A DNA stretch of 64,000 bases from Siphonodentalium dalli (lineage: Eukaryota; Mollusca; Scaphopoda; Gadilida; Siphonodentaliidae), in the NCBI GenBank assembly GCA_032622095.1, contig CP136063.1, positions 24,800,987 through 24,864,986 of the forward strand. Direction: 5' to 3'. Below the pieces are notes generated by a model. The model worked only from the letters and a program-made list of their open reading frames with translations, did not search any database and had not been told where the DNA came from. The translations under genes and the position numbers were made by a program. Positions 45,276 to 55,705 of the stretch are shown here, piece by piece (within the stretch, counting starts at the first letter, position 1; each line of letters opens with the position of its first letter).

Positions 45276-46852
45276 AAATATATCATTTTTCTGTCTATTT
45301 TTTATTGATGGTCTCATATGCCGCCAACCCTAAAGCTTTAGTCATAAAGGCATTCCCTTTCATAAATGCATAAAAAATAGGGCATCACCACTATGTTCAA
45401 TTTGGTATATGATATACTTTATTTCATATGGTCATTGTTTACTTTTGATAACCTTAAGTTTAGATCATCACATTTTTTAGATACCACTTTTTATGGTATT
45501 TGTGCAATTACGGCCTGGACTATGCTAAAGATAAATCAAGTAAATTTTAATTTGACCCTCACAAATAAATATTAAATATAGTCATACGACGTAAATATAG
45601 AGCGATTGTGTTGGGTTAATATTAATATTAAGAGTTTTTGAGTTGAGTTGGTAATTTTAATACATAACATACATCTTGTTGCCATGGCAACTGCTAGCGA
45701 AAATATCGTAAAATTACCATTTTCAAATGAAAATGATAATGCTTTGCGAATAATTTCTCAGAATTTATTCCACCGACATGTTAATATCAGAAATTCATTC
45801 ACTTCGGAGGTAAAATGTGGACTTATATGAACATAATTATGGTTTCCATGACAACCATTATCCCAAATAATGTCACAATGGCCAATTCAATTGACTTTTT
45901 GTGTATTACTTCCTCAATTTCGTTCAGAAAAACTTCTATGCGTAATACTATCCGCGGGGTAAGTTAGTCATACATGTCCATTACAAATAATATGTTGGGT
46001 GGACCCAATGTACTTGTTACCATAGCAATTGTTTCAAATTTGATCACTGACATAGTAACATTTCTGTCAACTTCAGTAGACTTTAGAAGATTATCGAATG
46101 CTAAAATCTACATGGGTAACTAAGATATTATTGCCGAAAAAGGCAACCACATAAATTAATTATACCTGTTGTACTATTGCATGTGCAGTAATTCGATTCT
46201 GTCCTATGGCAGCACAGTTACAAAACATATCTTCAATCCATGCAAAAATGAAAAACATGTTGTTCTATGATCGGAGACGTGGCTGGAGGGTCTCTGCTGG
46301 GAGTGTCTGCCTTGGAATTTTCAACTGAACTCTCCCACTTGATCCACACCAACATATGGGTCTGGTCCAACCATTTTTGACGGCGATATGTCCCTTCTCG
46401 ACTCAGATGTGACATGAGCATCATAAAAATACAGGTCAAATTCGAAAATGGTTTGGTTCAATGAATGTTATCTGTTATGCCCCTTTTTGACTCAGAATTT
46501 CTTTTTAATTTTGGTGTCTGGGACGGGAACTTCATTTAGTGTGTACAATTTTACCCTCTCTGTTAAACTTTCCACCAACTCCTCAAGGTCTCATGGAAGC
46601 ATGATTCTCTCAGTCCATATCCATACTGCTGTGTACCGGTACTCCCTGATAATACGGTCGTTGTCACACCCCATGTCTTTTGATCTAGATTGTAGATCCC
46701 TTCAGACCGTGGTCTTATTCCATTCCCTTTTCTCAATTTAAACTCGACTGTTAATATGGCGAGAGACCGTTGGCGGGCGTCCTCGTGTGGCAACAAACCA
46801 ATATAACATCGCCTTTTTTTATATGGATTCTGACCATTTTTGCCAGCAGCTA
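45276..46852. other. Left inner spacer of the fold-back
   Basis: The stretch contains three X-box-like sites (45678, 45842, 46016) and a reversed SINE-like copy at 46230-46360. A 109-codon minus-strand frame ending in the inner arm has no recognisable domain and is read as chance. Confidence 0.45.
45678..45691. promoter_or_regulatory. Perfect palindromic X-box (RFX type)
   Basis: GTTGCCATGGCAAC is the ideal, fully palindromic form of the X-box bound by RFX factors, which in animals control ciliary genes. No gene lies next to it; it sits inside the fold-back element. Confidence 0.5.
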
Positions 46853-47295
46853 TTTTGGATTTCAAAATTGAATCCATCGCCGCACATTGCAACCCGCATT
46901 TAATATATATTTTTTATGTTAACTGACCTTTGGAGCAATGGAATAAAATTTCACCAAAAATCACCATTGGGATTCTAGTCATATTACAAAAAGAAATGAG
47001 CAGAACTGTGCAATGTAAGTGAGGCATACCTTTACTTATAATATTCCAACTCAATGGAACCAAAAACGTCATTTTGACTCAAAATGACCGGCAAGATGGC
47101 GGCTAAATTATGGGGGGAGTAGATATATTGCCCCAGCCCGCCGTGCAATCACTTACAAGTTGTGGTTGATAGATAACATCAACTTATATGCCTTCTACAT
47201 TGAATACAAACATTGCTGATACACCTTGGTTAATAGTTACTATTGTAACCACTGACATTACCAGAACTATTGGATTTTTCTCTCACAAAGTTAAA
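46853..47295. repeat. Inner inverted arm, left (partner 49400-49895)
   Basis: Order and sequence match the reverse of 49400-49895: TGGATTTCAAA-TTGAATCC, GCCGCACA-TGCAACCC, TTTCACCAAAAATCACCA, AGCAGAACTGTGC, GGTTAATAGTTACTATTG and TGAC-TTAC. The right arm has an extra segment of about 60 bp. 47093-47103 reads AAGATGGCGGC, a canonical YY1 site. Confidence 0.85.
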
Positions 47296-47309
47296 ATATG
47301 ATTATGAAT

Positions 47310-49075
47310 TATGTATATGCAAGTGTGGAATGTATGAATGGCCGTGTGTGGGGTACTTGTATATCTGGAAGAGCTGTATGGTCATTGGTGAGGTGTATAT
47401 GTATACAGTGTTCGCGCTGGACCGAAAAATATTGTGGCCAAAAGTTTAGCCAAATGTATAACAATTTATTCAAATTAAATCCTCATTTTCTGAGCAGTTC
47501 AGAATTGATGACTAAAATATTTGTTTTAAACTTTATTTGTTACTCAGAATAAAATCATAATTAAAACAACTTTAAACAACAAAATATTTTAGGAACATAA
47601 TTATAGGTCGCTAACTAATAAAGTAATGAGCTGTGTTAGTTATCATCGCTATTTTCTCTGAGATAAAAAAAATGTTGCTTATTATCATGAGATGATAACT
47701 GTTGAATATCTATTGATTTCAAACCTTTCATGATGTGAAGCTAGATTATTATTAGACGGGAGACAGATTTTCACGGTACGATATTCCCGAAGTGCGAAAT
47801 ACTATCGTCGCCTAACTTCGTAGAGTCTGTCGATCTATTCAGCACTTTTGAATTAGCTTCCCGTCTCCACTTGTGGTAAACAAAATGTTTGGCCAAATGA
47901 AATTTGTATTGGCCAATTTCGAAAAAAATTGGCCATTGGCCACTGATAGCGCGAACACTATGCATACCTGGAGTGACCGTATGGTCATTGTTAGGGTGTA
48001 TATGTATATCTTGGGTGGTTATATGGCCATCGGCGTGGAGAATATGTATACTGGGGTAACTGTATGGGTAATGGTGAGGTGAATAGGTATTCATTGCGTG
48101 ACTGTATGATCATGAATGTGTTGAATATGTATGTATGGTTATCGGTCAGGCCTGGGAGTGTACCTGGTGTGCCTACATGGTGACTAATTACTGTATGGTC
48201 ATGTGTGAGGTGTACGGGTGTACCCAATTGTGGCTGTATGGCCATGTGTGAGGTGTTTTGTCTATAAAGCAGGTGGCCATATGGCCATTGGTGGGGTGTA
48301 TATGAAGGCATTGAGTTACTGTTGTCTTGGTTGGGTGTATATGTATATATCGAGTGGCTATATGGCAATGGGTGTGGTGAATAGGTATACAGGGAATGAC
48401 CATATCGTCAATGGTGAGGTGAATAGGTATACATGCTACAAGGAGTGACTATGATTCTGTGTGTGGACCATAGGTATACAGAAAGTGACCATATGGTCAT
48501 GGGTCAGTTGCAGGAGTATACCCGGTGTACCTGCATGGTGACTCATGTCTGTATGGTCATGTGTGGGGTGTGCATGTATACCCAAGTTTGGCTATGTGGT
48601 CATGGGTGAGGTGTATGTGTATAAAGCATTTAGCTACATGGCCATTGCTGAGGTGTATATGTATACATGGAATGATTCAATGGTCATGGTTGGGTGTATA
48701 TGTATATCTTGAGTGGTTATAGGACCATGGTTGTTGCGAATATGTATATATGGATGCCAATAGTGAGGTGAATATATATATACAAGGAGGGACTGTATTA
48801 TAGCCCATCAATGTATGATCATGCATGTGGTGAACAGATATATAGTGACTAAATAGTCATGGGTCAGGTGTATGAGTATACCTGTTGTGTCTGTATGGTG
48901 ACTCGGGGCTGTATGGTCATGGGTGGGGTGTACGGATATACCCAATGGTGGCTGCATGGTCATGGGTGAGGTGTTTGTATATAAAGTGAGTGGTTATATG
49001 GTCATTTGTCTGGTCTATATATAGAGTAACACTATGGCCATGGGTGTGTCGCAAAGGTGGGCCTATGGTGGCTAT
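47310..49075. repeat. Minisatellite core, about 45-bp degenerate units
   Basis: Units alternate around TGTATGGTCATGGGTGAGG and TGTATATGTATACATGG, about 30 copies with much variation. Long frames on both strands (for example a minus-strand Tyr/His/Pro-rich one) are translations of the repeat. It is interrupted by the hAT-like element at 47407-47959. Confidence 0.85.
47407..47959. mobile_element. hAT-like non-autonomous element, 553 bp, inserted in the minisatellite
   Basis: Perfect 12-bp TIRs AGTGTTCGCGCT and AGCGCGAACACT. They are flanked by ATGTATAC (47399-47406) and ATGCATAC (47960-47967), an 8-bp duplication with one change. Subterminal GGCCAA/TTGGCC words sit at both ends. There is no coding capacity. 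A truncated relative is at 12078. Confidence 0.75.
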
Positions 49076-49399
49076 CGATTTCCACAATAACTCAAGTATA
49101 TGCTAATCAATAGAGATGTTTAGTTGTCAGTTGATTAAGTAACATTTTAATAACCAAGTACTAGTGAGTTACAATTTGATACCTTTTCGGAACAGCATAG
49201 AATAATGTATGGGATATATGTGGATTTTTTACATATCTGATTGCCATTTTGCAAGCCATCTTGAGTAATGTTGTCTAAAAAACACCCCCGTGTGACACAT
49301 TTAAGACAGTTCAAAACGATAAACACCTTTAATACCAAAGATAGTTCAATTTTACTTGAAAAAAATGGTCCAAACCTGAAAAGTTAATTTGTATATCGC

Positions 49400-49895
49400 G
49401 TTTGTGAGAGAGAAATCCAATATGTCTTGTAATGTCAGTGGTTACAATAGTAACTATTAACCAAGGTGCATCAGCAATGTTAGTATTCAAAGTATAGAAG
49501 GATTATAAGTCGATTTTATTCATGAACCACAACTTATAAGTGATTGCAAGGCGCGCTGGGGCAATATATCTACCATTTTCCATAATATGACTGCCATTTT
49601 GGCGGTCATTTTGAGTCAAAGTGACCATTTTGGTTCCATTGAGTAGGAATATTCATAGGTAAAGGTGTGCCTCATTGCACAATGCACAGTTCTGCTCATT
49701 TCATTTTGTAATATGACTAGGATCCCAATGGTGATTTTTGGTGAAATTTTATAGCACGTTCTGTAAAATCAAAATTTTGAGAGAACGGAAGGGACTGTGA
49801 CTCACAGAATGGCATATTTCATTGCTCCAATGATCAGTTAACATTAAAAATATATAATAAATGTGGGTTGCAGTGTGCGGCTACGGATTCAAATT
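49400..49895. repeat. Inner inverted arm, right
   Basis: This is the reverse-complement partner of 46853-47295. It carries the additional segment at about 49758-49818 that the left arm lacks. Confidence 0.85.
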
Positions 49896-51224
49896 TGAAA
49901 TCCAATGATCTGTTAACTTAAACAATTTTAAATAAAGTTGCAATTCTCATCAGTTCCAATCAGCAGAAACTAATCTAGAAAATATTAGTGAAAAATAGTC
50001 ACATTTTCCACAACCAGCGACCATTTTGATGGCTATCTTGGAATGGGATTTACAATTTTGCCATAAAACGCTAACATTGTGTCTTAGCTTCACAATAATA
50101 TATACATTTGTATACATATGTCAAGATTTACTCTCTATAATTTACATCAAACTAACTTATAGTGCCTCGTCTTAAAACACGGCGACCATGTTGGACGCCA
50201 TCTTGTTTCGTGTCTACACGGCCACTTTCTTTCCGTGTTAACATTGCTTAAAAGTTGAGGGACATAACAAGGAAGAAAATGAGTGAGGTGAAGTTAAGAC
50301 CTGTGGTGTGCGGTGTACAAGTACCCTATCAGCTTCCAGACTATTATATTTGCATTTGCATTGCCATCGCGTGACCTTTTTGACATCTTGTGACGTCGTC
50401 AGTGATATAGAGTATTCCAATACCTACACAATGACACATCACCTGTTAAATTCAATCTCAATGACATCCCCATAAATGGGATACTATCCCCCCATCATAA
50501 TGGTAACACATTAGGGTATATAATAATACAAAAGAAGTTAAGTTATGGAGTGGGTCCTACCAGCTCATGGACTAATGCAACAAATTGAGGTAGGTTAATC
50601 ATACAGACAAATAATATGACCTAAAGTGATAAAGACAGCATTTTTTTTTACAATGACCTTGACCTTTCACAATGACCTTGACCCTTGAGATGAGTACTGG
50701 CGGTCCGTTATGGAGAATATATTTATATAAATATTATTATATAACTATATCCACCAATAAGTCCACTGCTATCACCAATATACTTCATATATGATCATTT
50801 TCCAGAATTCTCAGATATCACACACTGTTGCTATGGTAACACCATTTTTCAGGAAACTGAGTGATATGAAGCGTGTCAACGTTGGTTTCCAATGTCTCCA
50901 GTATATGGGCTTTATGAAAAAATATGTTGCTGAAAATCCACAAAACATTTTACGAAACCCATTTGTTTTATTACAAATGACAGGCTATTACGATGGCAGT
51001 TGGCAGCTCAGATGAAAAATTCTGAAATTTCAGGCCCTGATTATGACAATTCAAACAGTTCAAACTGGAAAACAAAATACATCTATAAGGCAGTTCATAC
51101 ACCAAGTTGAAGGCAAGAAACCTTCGATTCTACATAAATTACATGGTTTGGGTTAATTGCGAAATAGGGACATTTAGGGGCAAGTGAATGCTGAATTACT
51201 AGTTGTAAATGAACAAATTACTAA
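49896..51224. other. Right inner spacer of the fold-back
   Basis: The stretch holds a TGACCTTGA pair at 50654-50681, an X-box-like site at 50827-50840, and several GCCATCTTG/CCATTTTG words (about 50010-50210). No convincing gene; the 74-codon frame at 50791 has no recognisable domain. Confidence 0.45.
50654..50681 (-). promoter_or_regulatory. Pair of TGACCTTGA motifs, 19-bp spacing
   Basis: TGACCTTGA at 50654 and 50673, the same spacing as the pairs at 45243 and 51226. Confidence 0.4.
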
Positions 51225-51225
51225 A

Positions 51226-51253
51226 TGACCTTGACCTTAGTGGATGACCTTGA
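51226..51253 (-). promoter_or_regulatory. Pair of TGACCTTGA motifs, 19-bp spacing
   Basis: TGACCTTGA at 51226 and 51245. It is the inverted counterpart of the pair at 45243 within the outer arms. Confidence 0.4.
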
Positions 51254-51539
51254 CATAAATGCCTCTCCCAATTTATATTATGAAGTGGCCAACCACTTGT
51301 ATTCTGAACTTAGATACTAATATCAAACATAGTACCAATTAGTTTAACAGAAACAGGTATTTTCCGATTCCTCCAATTTTCCAGATGCTGTTGCCATGGA
51401 AACCAGATTTATTCCTCACCACGATCTGGTAGTCCGGGCACCCCCCGCCAAAAAGATTACCCTATGTTCAAAGAACATATGTACCAAATGTCATGCTTTA
51501 ATCCGGCCAGTCACGATTTTTTTGTTAATCCACTGGGCT

Positions 51540-52375
51540 AATACCAAATATCAGCTAAATCTGCCCAGCGGTTGCTGAACAATAATGCAAAATGTTTGTA
51601 CGGACGGACAAAATTGAATTTTCTAAGTCAAAAAATGGCCATAACTCTGGTGAAAATGGGTGGACGAAACCCAAACTATGCATGTAGCTGTTCCCCCATG
51701 CTGCTCTATCACCATACCAAATATCAGCTAAATCTGCCCAGCGGTTGCTGAACAATAATGCAAAATGTTTGTACGGACGGACAAATTCAAATTTTCTAAG
51801 TTGAAAAAAGGGCCATTACTCTGGCAAAAATCATCAGATCAAACCCAAATTCGCACTTGACATGTATTTTCATATAACTGATCCACAAAAATACGGGATT
51901 TGCAATCATACCACCAAAGCTCACGCTATCATCTGGAAACCAAAAAAACAAGAGAAAAATTGAATTTTCTAAGTAAAAAAAGGGCAATAACTCTGGCAAA
52001 AATGGGTGGACGAAACCCACGCTATGCATGTAGATGTTCCCCCATACTGCTCTATCACCATACCAAATATCAGCTAAATCTGCCCAGCGGTTGCTGAACA
52101 ATAATGCAAAATGTTTGTACGGACGGACAAAATTGAATTTTCTAAGTCAAAAAAGGGCCATAACTCTGGTGAAAATGGGTGGACGAAATCCGAACTATGC
52201 ATGTAGCTGTTCCCCCATGCTGCTCTATCACCATACCAAATATCAGCTAAATCTGCCCAGCGGTTGCTGAACAATAATGCAAAATGTTTGTACGGACGTA
52301 CGGAAGTACGGCTCGACGTACGGACGGAGACGTCGACTATATACCCGCCGACTTCAAGTCGGGGGCATAATAAGG
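51540..52375 (+). repeat. Tandem array, 173-bp period, with terminal hairpin
   Basis: The landmark ATACCAAATATCAGCTAAAT occurs at 51541, 51714, 52060 and 52233, that is at one, two and one multiples of 173. The missing one lies in a variant unit (51790-51960). Each unit has GGGCCATAACTCTGG, CCCATGCTGCTCTATCACC, GCCCAGCGGTTGCTGAAC and GTACGGACGGAC. The array ends with a GTACGGA-rich tract and a hairpin CCCGCCGACTT / AAGTCGGGGGC. The open frames here are translations of the unit. Confidence 0.9.
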
Positions 52376-52833
52376 GAACCAAAGCACTATATACATGTGT
52401 TTAGATCTTCGTTTCGGAAGCATGAAATATATTCAATTAAGATATCATACAAATTGTTTTATAACCAATTCTACTAAATGGGTGCGCAAGCCAAGGAATT
52501 ACTCCCTGTTCAAGCACTCACAATTCTTTACTGCTCAGTAGTACAAATTCTTTTATTATATGGCACTGATGTATGTGGCCATAGTAAACATGTCTATAAA
52601 CTATTTTCTTCAGGAAAAAAATGAGGATTATGACTAAACAATGTTAAAAAATGTTGCACTATTCATGCTAGATTGGAAAAACGATGGTCTCCCAGAACCA
52701 TTCAATATATTTTGAGACAAACAAGGACAATACCCGCCAAAATGGTTTCTTTAAAAATCGTGAAATATTTTCTTGATTCATTCCCTACATTCAACTATTT
52801 GGTATAACTTAACGAAAGACACGATCAAGGTTA
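52376..52833. other. Non-coding stretch
   Basis: Nothing recognisable between the 173-bp array and the next element. Confidence 0.5.
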
Positions 52834-53400
52834 CCTATCAGGGGTCCTACTAAACAACGAACACAAACGAACACAGACGAACATAAACGAACACAGGTCC
52901 AAAAAGCGGAGTAGAAGGGTGAAATTTGGTTTGTGTGTGCGCGTGTGTCCATTCTATGTGTATGTGGTGTAATTTCCAACTTTGATGATTTATTTTTTGA
53001 GTTATTAGCATTATTTGAATACAAAACTACTAAACAACGAACACAAACGAACATAAGATTAGCGGCAGTGCAGAGGCTACCATGCATGCAGGTGTTAATT
53101 AACTACGGCTTACTCTGTCTCCTTGTTTTTACTGCAAGATGATTGTCAATTTTATCAGTGATGGCAATAAAAACACGGGGAAACATCATAGGTCGGCGTT
53201 TTAATGCATAGCTAACAAAACATTTGAGTGAATGTGAGTGAGTCATTGTTGTCAGTCTCTGAGATGACTATATATTTTTTCTCAGTCTCGGAGATCACTC
53301 TGGTAAATGCTATTTCTGCTTGCTTTCCTGATACACGCATCGTAATTTAAGTAAAACAGACAGTGATCAAACTGTCAATAAGATGGAAAAGTATTCAATA

Positions 53401-53818
53401 GCGAGAGCGGCTTGGTAACAATAGAAAACAAAATCATTTATGACGAAATACAGACAGACATAATTGACAAATATATGTGACAACAGACGATACCTTACAT
53501 TTATGGAAAGACTAAAGACGAAAGTTTTCAATGCTAGAAAAAAAAATTCAACAATTCCGAAATGTTGGACAAATAACAATTATGAAAGCATTAAAGGTGC
53601 GGGAGTCCTTGGCAGTGGGTATATGCTGTGAAAATATTTCCAACGGTCAACAACCGACACAAAAAGTTAAATGTAGACAGACTTTGTCCGTATACAAATA
53701 AGAAATATCGCATAAACAGACTAATGCGAAGACTTCTTAATTTTGTGAGTGACAATTCCAAATTCCAAACTTCAACTGACGACAATTAACTATACCCAAA
53801 ACTAGCTACCGCTCTCGC
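53401..53818. repeat. Possible nested element with GCGAGAGCGG ends
   Basis: GCGAGAGCGG (53401-53410) and its exact inverse (53809-53818) bracket 418 bp that include the repeat shared with 23085-23240. No target duplication was found. Confidence 0.35.
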
Positions 53819-53939
53819 AAAAAAACCTGGACCAAAAAAAGGAAAGAGTGAAGGCATCAAAAACCAAGACCTTCACCAATAAACGACAGAAAGTTAGCAT
53901 ATAGTATGCAAATATAAATAGAAGATCTCACATGAGTTT

Positions 53940-54051
53940 CTATTTTATACGGAATTTATCAACCGAGTTCACTAAATTCGATTTGAGCCGTGGTTTACCG
54001 AGGCTCAAATAGAATTTAGTGGACGAGGTTGATAAATTACGTATAAAATAG
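53940..54051. repeat. Palindrome with 50-bp arms
   Basis: CTATTTTATACGGAATTTAT and CTAAATTCGATTTGAGCC pair with GGCTCAAATAGAATTTAG and ATAAATTACGTATAAAATAG around a 12-base loop. About 85 percent of positions pair. Confidence 0.8.
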
Positions 54052-54839
54052 AACGAGTTTGAGATACTTTTTATCACATGATCATATAATCGCTTAAATT
54101 TTTATCGAAAACAACAATAATTAACAGACAGAGAACTTTGTCCCAAAGAGCAGCGTGACGTCATTGCACGCAACGATATTACACGTGTCTATTACGCTCG
54201 AATATTACATAGGAAAATAGTGCTAATCATGTGATAAAATAACATATAGACTTCTTGGATTCATATCAAATAAGTGCATTACTTGATTTTAATGATTTAA
54301 ATAATGCAACATTTTGCTGGAGCCATTTTCATCCATGCACTGATTTCAAGGAGAACAAACTCTGCCCATCGTTCCGCCGGGGCCGAGTTGTAAAATAATA
54401 TATAAATATTCGATTGTATACCGTAAAACAAACTTTGATTCTAGTACCTGAAGTTCTACTGAAAGAGCAGTGTGATGCCAGGGAAGTTAAACGAAGTAAT
54501 AATAAGACAAACTAACTAAGTCAAAACAACTCAGTGACAAAGAGACAGAGTATAAGCCATAGAGAAGGCGGTAGTTAATTAACACCTTTATTAACACCTT
54601 TGCCATACGGCTAATCTCATGTTCGTTTGTGTTCGTTGTTTAGTAGCTTTGCATTCAAATAATGCTTATAACTCGAAAAATAAGTCATCAAAGTTGGAAA
54701 TAACACCACATACACATATATTGGACCCACACGCACCCACAAACCAAAGTTCACCCTTCTATTCCGCTTTTTAGACCTGTGTTCGTTTATGTTCGTTTAT
54801 GTTCGTTTGTGTTCGTTGTTTAGTAGGACCGCCTATCAG

Positions 54840-55705
54840 CTTAAAAAAAATCATTGGTCAACATCTGCCCCATATGGGTGTATCAAACTTATAATGCTGA
54901 CATGATAATAGAGACATGTGATGTAAGCATTTCTCCAGAATCACGTTGGCATTATCATGGGCAGAATACTGACAGTTAAAAATTACTGTGATATGTCTGT
55001 CATTAATTATTCACGCATGGCATTTTTGCTGGGTGTTTTGTGTTCAATCGTTCCCAAGAGAGGACATTTCTTCATGAACTCTTAAGAATATAGCTCTGAA
55101 AAAAACAATTGAAACATCTTTAAAAACGCCCACCTCTGTGTCATGATTTGCTTTAGTATTGCCTTTCCAATTCGATAAAAGAGTGGCCAGGAAAGAATTA
55201 TTTCATAGATCATTTGAGTTTCTTCACATGGCATAATCGATCTGAGGATTCGGAGAAATGCATGGAAAATTGCCAATAAGGGTTAAATTTGTTTTTCTTA
55301 ATAATTCGTTGTAACTGCTACAACAAGTGTCTTTCATTGATATGGGAAGGTATAAAATGTTAGCATTTTGTCACTTGGCTAGTAGCAGATCCTTTACACA
55401 TGTATAGGCCATCAGATAGGTTTGATGATGTACAGTATGTGTTGTTCACAAATTAGGTACTATCAGTGGAAAAATAATCGCATTTGGCAAAACGCTCAGT
55501 AATTTTGACTAAAAACATCTAGACCTATCAGATAGTCTATAGCTTCCATCATTCACACATTATGGATTTTTCCACAGGGTGATGACGAAATAGTGATGCC
55601 AACTGATGAAACTTTGCTTTAATTTCAACATGCGTAATGCTCAGATTATCAGAGGTTAGTCCAGTTAGGAACGTGAAAATGGCATACAAGAAATGATGTG
55701 ATGGA
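54840..55705. other. Non-coding stretch up to the second copy of the duplication
   Basis: No gene, RNA or clear repeat is seen. Its right edge is where sequence identical to window position 1 begins; because position 1 is only a window edge, the true duplication boundary could lie further left. Confidence 0.5.

Larger units (their letters stand above)
44955..51545. mobile_element. Nested 6.6-kb fold-back structure
   Basis: The outer arms are 44955-45110 with 51385-51545 (shared TCGTGACAG-CCGGATTAAAGCATG and GGGGGGTGCCCGG) and 45240-45275 with 51225-51255. The inner arms are 46853-47295 with 49400-49895. The core is a minisatellite. Copies of 173-bp repeat units sit just outside both ends, but in the same orientation, so the ends may reflect insertion into an array. 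No transposase is seen. Long TIRs with internal tandem repeats resemble fold-back elements such as Galileo-type P elements; assignment is inference. Confidence 0.55.
52842..54831. mobile_element. Fold-back element, 1,990 bp, long TIRs, 8-bp target duplication
   Basis: TIRs of about 280 bp (52842-53122 and about 54545-54831) begin GGTCCTACTAAACAACGAAC and carry short tandem CGAACAYAAA words. CCTATCAG flanks both ends (52834-52841 and 54832-54839). The interior has no recognisable transposase but holds two further palindromic structures. An 8-9-bp duplication fits hAT or Mutator-like transposition; the class is undecided. Confidence 0.8.

Noticed and set aside
46563-46892. 109-codon minus-strand frame
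   Set aside because: It overlaps the inner fold-back arm, has no recognisable domain, and its other copy in the right arm is not open.
47991-48368. 125-codon minus-strand frame rich in Tyr, His and Pro
   Set aside because: It is a direct translation of the 45-bp minisatellite; other frames across the array are equally open.
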